Source of the DNA: a bacterium CG2_30_54_10
Lineage (GTDB): Bacteria; Muiribacteriota; Ozemobacteria; Ozemobacterales; Ozemobacteraceae
Assembly: GCA_001872985.1 (NCBI GenBank)
Contig: MNYA01000199.1
Span: 1-5,872 of the forward strand
Direction of reading: 5' to 3'
Length of the DNA stretch: 5,872 nucleotides
The notes beneath the pieces were generated by a model. It made no database searches, was not told the DNA's origin, and was given only the letters and a program-made list of their open reading frames with translations. A program made the translations under genes and the position numbers. Position 1 is the stretch's first letter. Each line of letters begins with the position of its first letter. Positions 1-4,928 of this stretch are shown one piece after another.

Positions 1-123
1 CTTTCCAGCCATTGCCAGCTCCTGTCGGCGAGGATTGGTTCAAACAACAGACCGGCAACGTCTTCTGGCTTCCGGATCATTCTCGCGCCGCGCCTTCCCT
101 TGTCTTTCAATGCCCTGGCTTAG
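1..123 (+). CDS. C-terminal tail of a probable SUMF1/formylglycine-generating-enzyme-like protein (5' end outside window)
   Basis: Frame 1 is open from the first base to a TAG at 121-123, giving 40 residues with no start in the window, so this would be the end of an upstream gene. The peptide contains an S-A-R stretch, then about a dozen Asn/Pro/Ser-rich residues, then SSGFRIILAP. This matches the way SUMF1/FGE-sulfatase domains end: a conserved Arg segment, a short polar loop and a G-F-R followed by a hydrophobic strand. In that family true FGEs oxidise a sulfatase cysteine to formylglycine, but most bacterial relatives have other or unknown roles, so no activity is assigned. A short residual tail (PRLPLSFNALA) follows the GFR strand. 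The call rests on a very short stretch. The competing reading is a minus-strand ORF starting at 80, discussed under rejected items. Confidence 0.5.
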   Translation, partial: LSSHCQLLSARIGSNNRPATSSGFRIILAPRLPLSFNALA

Positions 124-155
124 CTTAGCTTACTTACCATGGCCTGCCCTGGCTT
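111..155. repeat. Short direct repeats: TGCCCTGGCTT twice, with GCTTA x3 between
   Basis: TGCCCTGGCTT occurs exactly at 111-121 and 145-155, 34 bp apart. Between them GCTTA is repeated three times at 118-132, followed by CTTA at 133-136. A related TGCCCTGCCCCCTGGCA lies just downstream at 160-176. The stop codon of the putative upstream gene (121-123) falls inside the pentamer run. The tract may be simple replication-slippage sequence or a pair of protein-binding sites. Nothing here distinguishes the two. Confidence 0.5.
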
Positions 156-164
156 TTCTTGCCC

Positions 165-192
165 TGCCCCCTGGCACAGTTGGCGGCATTTT
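165..192 (+). terminator. Weak terminator-like hairpin after the putative upstream gene
   Basis: TGCC (165-168) pairs with GGCA (185-188). After one C-C mismatch the stem continues with CC (170-171) against GG (182-183), closing a 10-nt loop. TTTT follows at 189-192. The stem is short and mismatched and the T-run minimal, so this is only a candidate end for the transcript coming from the left edge. A Rho-dependent end is equally possible. Confidence 0.2.
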
Positions 193-313
193 GCGGCGGT
201 CGTCCCCGGCTACAGCGACGGACTCGCAACGGATTTCGACCGTTTTCCGTTCACCGGACCGTGGCCCAATTGGCCGGAAACAAGGTTATCCGGTTTCAGC
301 GGTACTGTCAACT

Positions 314-343
314 CCATTCCGACAATTTCCATTCCGGCAATTT
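314..343. repeat. 15-bp tandem duplication, two copies
   Basis: CCATTCCGACAATTT (314-328) is followed directly by CCATTCCGGCAATTT (329-343), differing at one base. A more decayed third copy (TTCCAAAGCAATTTT) begins at 344. The tract lies 50-80 bp upstream of the predicted promoter -35 box, a normal distance for activator or repressor sites, but it could equally be slippage in unconstrained DNA. Confidence 0.6.
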
Positions 344-392
344 TTCCAAAGCAATTTTCTGGAAGGTCTCCCAGCAGGAATATTTTGGGTGG

Positions 393-421
393 TTCACTTT
401 AGAGCCTCGATCCTGTACAAT
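393..421 (+). promoter_or_regulatory. Putative sigma70-type promoter for the cyclase gene
   Basis: TTCACT (393-398; 4 of 6 to TTGACA) and TACAAT (416-421; 5 of 6 to TATAAT) are separated by the optimal 17 bp. Transcription would start near 427-429, giving a leader of about 40 nt before the GTG start at 467. No better hexamer pair was noticed in the 340 bp upstream of the gene. It is an unaided motif match. Confidence 0.45.
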
Positions 422-454
422 GCTACATGGACCGTGATTGGCAAACTTGCGTGC

Positions 455-460
455 AGGGGA
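455..460 (+). promoter_or_regulatory. Ribosome-binding site that supports the GTG start of the cyclase
   Basis: AGGGGA lies 6 nt upstream of the GTG at 467-469. An in-frame ATG further downstream (M39) would cut into the N-terminal helical region and has no comparable purine tract, so the GTG is preferred. Confidence 0.6.
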
Positions 461-466
461 TGAATT

Positions 467-2821
467 GTGAATTCGCCGATTGATATTGTAAACAAGATTC
501 TGTCTCACCGGCTCCAGCAGGACGACATCCGGAAAATTCTCGGCTTCCTTTCGGAAAAGGAACGCGACGAATCCCTGAAAATGTTCGCTGATATCCTTGA
601 AAAGGTCGCATCGGTTCTCGATGTCTCCACCCGGATGGTCGACACATCCTCCCTCAACAACTTGTTGGGCTTGATGATCCACATCACTACGGATTCCGTA
701 AAAGCAGAGCGTGGAACGTTGTTTATATTCGACGGGGAGAATGATGAGCTTTTTTCGCGGATCACCCAGGGGGGTGAGACGGTCGAGATTCGTTTCTCCG
801 CAAGTCAAGGAATCGCCGGCCTCGTATTCACTTCAGGAAAAGCCGTGATAATCCCTGATGCTTACGCCGATCCGAGATTCAACAGGGATATCGACGGCAA
901 GACCGGCTACAAAACGCGCAACATCATGTGCGCGCCCATAAAAACCCGCGGCGGGAAGATTGTCGGCTCGGTTCAACTGCTGAACAAAATTTCCGGGGAT
1001 TTTACCGGGGAAGACCTCAGCCTTCTCGAACTAATAACTTCCCATGCCGCTGCCGCGCTGCAGAACGCCCACCTGTACGAGCAGATCCAGCGTGCGCGAA
1101 GCGAGGAAACTTACCTTCTTGAAGTGACCACCGCCATCTCCTCAGAACTTCAACTGATGCCTCTCCTGCAGAAAATTATGGAATCCATTGTTTCGATTCT
1201 GGAGGCTGAACGCTCAACCCTTTTCCTGTTCGACGAGAAAACCGACGAGCTGTGGTCCAGCGTCGCACTTGGGCTCGAGAACCGCGAGATCAGAATCCCA
1301 TCGCACCTGGGAATCGCCGGCTCCGCCTTCACGAGCGGCGAGACCGTCAACATTCCAGACGCCTACGCCGATGCAAGATTCAACCCCGAAGTTGACCGGA
1401 AGACAGGTTTTCAGACTCGCTCGATTCTTTGCATGCCGGTTGTCAATCGCCAGTCGCGAATCATCGGTGTCTCCCAGGTCTTGAACAAACGCGGCGGCCC
1501 TTTCAACCGCCGCGACGAGAAGAAGCTCCGCGCTTTTTCCGCTCAGGCCGCTGTAGCCATTGAAAATGCCAAACTGTTCGATGAAGTCCTGAATATGAAA
1601 AACTACAACGAATGCATCCTGGAAAGCCTTAGCACCGGCGTGGTGACTCTTAACGCCGGACGACGCATCGAGAAGTGCAACACCGCCGCGCTTCGAACCT
1701 TCGCTGTCCAGCGCGATCAGATCGTCGGCCACGATCTCGATCAGTTCTTTTCCGGACGCAACAAATGGCTGGCCGAACGCATGGAAAATGTTCTCGCCAC
1801 TGGCCGCACGGACCTCTCCCTCGATTCGGAAATCACCCAGCCGGACGGCGCAACAGCTTTCGTAAATTTCAGCGGGGTTCCGCTGATGAGCGGTAAACAG
1901 GAATCGATGGGCGCCCTGGTCGTGGTCGACGACGTTACCAAGGAAAAACGTCTTCGTGGAGCGCTTTCCCGCTACATGCCCAAAGAGGTCGCCGAAAAGC
2001 TTGCCGAGGCCGAGGCCGTGCTGGGCGGGCAGATCCAGGAAGTCTCCGTTTTGTTCTCCGATATCCGCAATTTCACAGGCATTGCCGAAGCCATCGGCCC
2101 GCAGGAAACCGTCGCATTCCTCAACGAGTATTTCACCGAAATGGTCGATATTATCTTCAAAAACGGCGGAATCCTCGACAAATACATTGGTGACGCGATC
2201 CTCTCGCTCTTCGGGACCCCCTTCCCATCCGGGGAAGACGCCGATCGGGCGGTTACAACTGCCGTCGATATGATGCGCTCCCTGAGGGCTTTCAACTCAG
2301 CCCGCCTTGGCGACGGAAAAGATCCTATCAGGATAGGCATCGGAATAAATACCGACAAGGTTCTGGTCGGAAACATCGGCTCGCTCAAGCGCATGGACTA
2401 TACGGTCATCGGTGACGGGGTGAACCTTGCATCGCGCCTGGAGAGCGCCTGCAAGTATTACAAGGCCGGAATCCTTATCAGCGAGATGACTTTCCGTCAG
2501 CTCAAGCGAACCTATCTCCACCGCGAGGTTGATTGCCTTCGGGTGAAGGGGAAACAGCAGCCGGCGTGGGTTTACGAGATCATCGATCCCGAAGAGGTCG
2601 AGAAACGAGACAACTTCCCTCTTTTCCTCGACCATTTCCGCAAGGGCCTCGCTGAATACAGAGCCCGCGATTTTCCCGCCGCGGGCCGGGCATTCCTTGA
2701 TGCTGAAAAGATTGCTCCCGAAGATAACCTCGTGAAGTTGTATCTCGACCGGTGCGAGGTTTTTGTCAACAATCCGCCATCCCCCACCTGGGACGGCGTC
2801 TGGACGATGAAAGAGAAATGA
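467..2821 (+). CDS. GAF-GAF-PAS class III adenylate cyclase (CyaB1/CyaB2-like)
   Basis: Makes cAMP from ATP; soluble, with no signal peptide or membrane helix. Order: helical N-terminus (1-59), GAF1 (about 60-200), GAF2 (226-366), PAS (about 380-490), a linker with RYMPKEVAEKL (502-512), cyclase catalytic domain (about 520-700) and a helical TPR-like tail (716-765). Catalytic residues all present: metal aspartates D532 (FSDIRNFT) and D576 (KYIGDAILS), adenine-selecting K572 and T646, transition-state N653 and R657 (IGDGVNLASRLE). The Lys/Thr pair is that of class IIIb cyclases, such as Spirulina CyaC. GAF2 has a full NKFDE motif (N340 K341 F346 D350 E351); GAF1 has N173 K174 F179 D183 but Leu instead of Glu. 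The GAFs resemble each other closely (IPDAYAD..FN...D.KTG), suggesting duplication. Cyclic-nucleotide binding by GAF2 is inferred; the PAS ligand is unknown. GTG start. Confidence 0.93.
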   Translation: MNSPIDIVNKILSHRLQQDDIRKILGFLSEKERDESLKMFADILEKVASVLDVSTRMVDTSSLNNLLGLMIHITTDSVKAERGTLFIFDGENDELFSRITQGGETVEIRFSASQGIAGLVFTSGKAVIIPDAYADPRFNRDIDGKTGYKTRNIMCAPIKTRGGKIVGSVQLLNKISGDFTGEDLSLLELITSHAAAALQNAHLYEQIQRARSEETYLLEVTTAISSELQLMPLLQKIMESIVSILEAERSTLFLFDEKTDELWSSVALGLENREIRIPSHLGIAGSAFTSGETVNIPDAYADARFNPEVDRKTGFQTRSILCMPVVNRQSRIIGVSQVLNKRGGPFNRRDEKKLRAFSAQAAVAIENAKLFDEVLNMKNYNECILESLSTGVVTLNAGRRIEKCNTAALRTFAVQRDQIVGHDLDQFFSGRNKWLAERMENVLATGRTDLSLDSEITQPDGATAFVNFSGVPLMSGKQESMGALVVVDDVTKEKRLRGALSRYMPKEVAEKLAEAEAVLGGQIQEVSVLFSDIRNFTGIAEAIGPQETVAFLNEYFTEMVDIIFKNGGILDKYIGDAILSLFGTPFPSGEDADRAVTTAVDMMRSLRAFNSARLGDGKDPIRIGIGINTDKVLVGNIGSLKRMDYTVIGDGVNLASRLESACKYYKAGILISEMTFRQLKRTYLHREVDCLRVKGKQQPAWVYEIIDPEEVEKRDNFPLFLDHFRKGLAEYRARDFPAAGRAFLDAEKIAPEDNLVKLYLDRCEVFVNNPPSPTWDGVWTMKEK

Positions 2822-2870
2822 ACTTTTATTCGTATCATCTCAATAATCCCGGGGAGGCATGAGAGCGCAC

Positions 2871-2894
2871 CGGAGGGCGCAAAGCGCCCGACCG
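2871..2894. repeat. Hairpin 1 of the intergenic element
   Basis: GGGCGC (2875-2880) and GCGCCC (2884-2889) form a perfect 6-bp stem around an AAA loop. It is extended by CGG (2871-2873) pairing with CCG (2892-2894) across a small A versus GA internal loop. No T-run follows on either strand, so it is not itself an intrinsic terminator. Confidence 0.7.
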
Positions 2895-2904
2895 CAGGGG
2901 ATGA

Positions 2905-2929
2905 GCCTCGCGAATTTACTTCGCGAGGC
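2905..2929. repeat. Hairpin 2 of the intergenic element, perfect 10-bp stem
   Basis: GCCTCGCGAA (2905-2914) and TTCGCGAGGC (2920-2929) are exact reverse complements closing a 5-nt TTTAC loop. This is the most stable-looking structure in the non-coding parts of the window. It is followed by G-rich sequence, not T-rich, so a role as a structured RNA, an mRNA-stability element or a mobile-element core is more likely than termination. Confidence 0.8.
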
Positions 2930-2932
2930 GAA

Positions 2933-2955
2933 GGGGGCGCGTGCCCCCCTTTATT
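2933..2955 (+). terminator. Hairpin 3, possible intrinsic terminator of the cyclase transcript
   Basis: GGGGGC (2933-2938) pairs with GCCCCC (2943-2948) around a GCGT loop, followed by CTTTATT. The GC-rich 6-bp stem with a short T-rich tail fits a rho-independent terminator on the plus strand, although the T tract is interrupted. If active it would separate the cyclase from the SPFH pair; read-through would leave them as one transcript. Confidence 0.45.
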
Positions 2956-2992
2956 GAGAAGTTACTTTTATTCGATTCTGAAAAGTTGATTG

Positions 2993-2998
2993 AGGAGG
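2993..2998 (+). promoter_or_regulatory. Strong Shine-Dalgarno fixing the SPFH1 start at 3004
   Basis: A perfect AGGAGG sits 5 nt before the ATG at 3004. The frame is open further upstream to a GTG at 2941, but that start lies within hairpin 3 (2933-2948), has no ribosome-binding site and would add 21 residues in front of the membrane helix. The ATG is therefore preferred. Confidence 0.85.
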
Positions 2999-3003
2999 GT
3001 GAA

Positions 3004-3969
3004 ATGGATTTCTTGCTCGGTGCTGCAATTGGTTTCCTGGTTTGGTTCCTGTTGAATTATCTCTGGGCCGGAATTTACACGGTCGACCAGAATGAGCGGG
3101 CCGTAAAGACGGTTTTCGGCCGGGCTCAAAGGCTTGAGGGCAAAACCACTCTGCAAACGTCCCAGGCTCTTGGCCTGAATGAAGAGGAACGCGAAAGATA
3201 TTCCTACCCTCAACTGGTGGTGATCCCACCGGGCGGCCCTTATTTCAAATTCCCGTGGGAGGAGGTACACAAGGTCTCTTTGGCTACCCAGACTGTCAAC
3301 ATGGCCTTTGACGCTGAGGAAGCCCATGCGAACCATGACGGACAGTTTCTCGACGCCGTGACCAAAGACCAGCTCAACACGAAGCTCGCCGGTCAGATCA
3401 GATACCGGGTTAGCGAAAAGAATCTCTACGCTTACCTGTTCGGATTGAAGAGGCCGCTGATACACGTCATGGGTTATTTCGTCGCGGTAATTCGTGAGCG
3501 CATTGCAAACTACGAAGCAAAGAAAAGCGAGGATCCCAGCGCCGCAAGTGGCATTTCGATCAACGACTTACGGAAGAATCTTCACGAGAATAACGAACAC
3601 ATGCTTCGTGAGTGCCAGCAGTCTGCCGCTCGTTACGGGATAACGCTCGAAGCTTCCCTTATCACGAGCATCGATCCACCCGACGAGGTCGAGAGCGCTC
3701 TGGCGGCAATCAACACAGCCCACAACGAAGTTTCCTCTGAAATCAGCCTCGCTCAGGCGGGGGCCGACCAAAGAATCGTTCAGTCCAGGCGTGCGACCGA
3801 GATCGAAACCTTGCGTGCAAAGTCTGAGATCGAGCCTCTGAAGAGCCTTTATGGCCAGCTCGTCGACATCAAGAAAAGCGGCCCTGAAGTTCTTAAAGCG
3901 TATGTTAGAAACGTCAAACTCTCGCTTTTCAACAAGGTAAAGCAGGTCATCATGGAGGTGGAAAAATGA
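3004..3969 (+). CDS. SPFH/band-7 membrane protein (HflK/stomatin-like), first of a pair
   Basis: A 321-residue protein with an N-terminal membrane helix (about residues 3-24) and an SPFH core, the fold of stomatins, prohibitins and HflK/HflC, which assemble into membrane rings and scaffold or restrain proteases such as FtsH. The core opens with the strand TVDQNERAVKTVFGR (26-40). About 30 charged residues (43-72) then precede PPGGPYFKFPWE (75-86), where typical band-7 proteins have a short turn. Later marks are a QIRYRVSEKNLYAYLFG segment (131-147), an IDPPDEVESAL turn (223-233) as in HflK-type proteins, and an Ala/Glu/Arg-rich helix (about 232-290) that should form the coiled coil. It overlaps the next gene by 4 nt. 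The HflK comparison is by architecture; orthology is not shown and no FtsH gene is in the window. Confidence 0.85.
   Translation: MDFLLGAAIGFLVWFLLNYLWAGIYTVDQNERAVKTVFGRAQRLEGKTTLQTSQALGLNEEERERYSYPQLVVIPPGGPYFKFPWEEVHKVSLATQTVNMAFDAEEAHANHDGQFLDAVTKDQLNTKLAGQIRYRVSEKNLYAYLFGLKRPLIHVMGYFVAVIRERIANYEAKKSEDPSAASGISINDLRKNLHENNEHMLRECQQSAARYGITLEASLITSIDPPDEVESALAAINTAHNEVSSEISLAQAGADQRIVQSRRATEIETLRAKSEIEPLKSLYGQLVDIKKSGPEVLKAYVRNVKLSLFNKVKQVIMEVEK
3954..3958 (+). promoter_or_regulatory. Ribosome-binding site for SPFH2 inside the end of SPFH1
   Basis: GGAGG lies 7 nt before the ATG at 3966, within the last codons of the preceding gene. With the ATGA stop/start overlap at 3966-3969 it predicts translational coupling, which would keep the two SPFH subunits in a fixed ratio. 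Confidence 0.75.
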
Positions 3970-4928
3970 TCGAGGAATTCTTCACCGGATTTGCCCTCAC
4001 TTTCTTCGGGTGTTTTTTCGCCGTTCCGATTTTCCTGTGGTTCGCCCGCGCCTTCGGAATCTATGCAATCGTGCGGGAAGGCCATTGCCATGTCTACGTT
4101 CTATTCGGAAAGGTTCTCGCCGTCCTAAAGGAACCCGGCTTTTACTTCCTTCCCTTCCACCTTGGCTATCAGGCCCCCGTCATCTACCTGCTCGGAAACT
4201 GCTACGACGTCGACATGCGCATCGACCAGGAATACCTTCGCAGCCAGCCGGTCAACTCCGAGGAAGGCGCCCCAATGGGAATCGGAATCTGGTACGAGAT
4301 GTTCGTCACCGACCCGGTGGCCTTCCTGTTCAAAAACGCCGACCCGCGCGGTTCGCTTGCCACAAACGTCTGCAGCGCCACGATTCGATGTCTCAGCAAC
4401 ATGAAACTCTCGGATATGCTTGAAGAGCGGCATGAAATGACCCAGAAAGTTCGCCAGGAGGTCAGCGCTCAATCCTCCGACTGGGGTTACAAGGTCGGTT
4501 CGGTCTACATCCGCAAAGTCCATTTTCGTGATGCAAGAATGATCAAACAGATAGAGGAAAAAGTCGTAAACCGGCTTCGCCAGGTCACTTCCGCGATCAA
4601 ACAGGATGGAGTGAACCAGGTCAGCATCATCACCAGCACCGCTGAAAATCAGGCCGCCGCCGAGTTCGCGGTCGCCGCCGCCGTCCGTCCAAAGATCGTC
4701 GGCGAGGCCTTGCGCGAAATTTCCCAGGATCCTGAAATCTCATCCGCTCTGTTCGAGATCCTGGAAGCACAGAAACTGGTCGAAGGCCAGGCAAGAATAA
4801 CCATGATTCCAGCCGGAACTCCTCTCCTTCGAGAACTTCTGGCCAGTCAGACGCTTCCCTCATCTCTTCCTGCCGAATCTCCCGGCGCTCCGGCGGCCGA
4901 TCGTCCCACAAGGCGATCCTCCAGATAA
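3966..4928 (+). CDS. SPFH/band-7 membrane protein, second of a pair (HflC-like position)
   Basis: A 320-residue protein with one hydrophobic N-terminal segment (about 5-30, Phe-rich) followed by an SPFH domain: IVREGHCHVYVLFGKV (35-50), then KEPGFYFLPF (55-64), the usual G-x-x-F-x-x-P turn of band-7 proteins. A strand/helix region runs to about 200, including DWGYKVGSVYIRKVHF (172-187), typical of the SPFH2 subdomain. A predicted helix with Gln/Ala/Glu-rich stretches (195-275) would form the coiled coil, and the end (about 296-320) is a disordered Pro/Ala/Ser tail finishing RRSSR. It is clearly diverged from its neighbour: it lacks the charged insert and has its own tail, so the pair looks like two different ring subunits, as HflK and HflC are. 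The ATG has a good ribosome-binding site. Its partner protease or cargo cannot be read from the sequence. Confidence 0.83.
   Translation: MIEEFFTGFALTFFGCFFAVPIFLWFARAFGIYAIVREGHCHVYVLFGKVLAVLKEPGFYFLPFHLGYQAPVIYLLGNCYDVDMRIDQEYLRSQPVNSEEGAPMGIGIWYEMFVTDPVAFLFKNADPRGSLATNVCSATIRCLSNMKLSDMLEERHEMTQKVRQEVSAQSSDWGYKVGSVYIRKVHFRDARMIKQIEEKVVNRLRQVTSAIKQDGVNQVSIITSTAENQAAAEFAVAAAVRPKIVGEALREISQDPEISSALFEILEAQKLVEGQARITMIPAGTPLLRELLASQTLPSSLPAESPGAPAADRPTRRSSR

Larger units (their letters stand above)
124..466. other. Intergenic region upstream of the cyclase gene
   Basis: This 343-bp stretch separates the putative upstream gene from the cyclase. The plus-strand open frame crossing it gives a low-complexity Pro/Ser/Phe-rich peptide with no recognisable domain, so it is treated as non-coding. 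It contains the short repeats near its left end, a weak hairpin plus T-run at 165-192, a 15-bp tandem repeat at 314-343, a promoter candidate at 393-421 and the cyclase ribosome-binding site. A small palindromic patch around 263-276 (GGCC-CAATT-GGCC) is also visible. No tRNA-like cloverleaf or recognisable riboswitch was seen. Confidence 0.6.
2822..2974. mobile_element. Candidate MITE-like or dispersed structured repeat element with flanking direct repeats
   Basis: ACTTTTATTCG is repeated exactly at 2822-2832 and 2964-2974. Inside, TCTCAATAA (2838-2846) and its exact reverse complement TTATTGAGA (2951-2959) form inverted repeats near the ends. Between them lie three separate GC-rich hairpins and no transposase gene. 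Direct repeats outside inverted repeats outside a structured core is the layout of a small non-autonomous mobile element. Against this, 5 nt and 4 nt separate the inverted repeats from the direct repeats on the two sides, and the ends match no insertion-sequence family I recognise. Removing one direct repeat and the core leaves 40 bp between the cyclase stop and the SPFH start codon, a normal operon gap. Whether other copies exist cannot be seen from one window. Confidence 0.45.

Noticed and set aside
1..80. Minus-strand ORF starting at an ATG at 80 (MIRKPEDVAGLLFEP...) and running off the left edge
   Set aside because: It reads like a plausible protein but is only 26 codons long here, its purine tract is about 12 nt from the ATG, and it is antisense to the frame with the SUMF1-like ending. 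It would only be revived if sequence to the left supports it.
35..463. Plus-strand 142-codon ORF before the cyclase
   Set aside because: TTG start with no ribosome-binding site, low-complexity Pro/Ser/Phe-rich product without domains, and it runs across the promoter candidate and tandem repeats.
453..463. GCAGGGGATGA shared exactly between the cyclase leader (453-463) and the hairpin element (2894-2904)
   Set aside because: An 11-bp match across the whole window can occur by chance, the flanks do not match, and the left copy is explained by the ribosome-binding site.
308..808. Minus-strand 166-codon ORF, and similar long antisense ORFs at 1214-1732, 1972-2394 and 2968-3465
   Set aside because: They lie opposite strongly supported domain-coding genes and their products show no recognisable motifs; they are mirror frames of GC-rich coding DNA.
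2954..2982. Promoter with -35 TTGAGA inside the right inverted repeat of the element, driving SPFH1
   Set aside because: The -35 is good (5 of 6), but at 16-18 bp spacing the -10 candidates (such as TCTGAA) match poorly.
2941..3003. Longer SPFH1 start at GTG 2941
   Set aside because: The GTG lies within the terminator-like hairpin, has no Shine-Dalgarno and would put 21 residues before the membrane helix, whereas the ATG at 3004 has a perfect AGGAGG.
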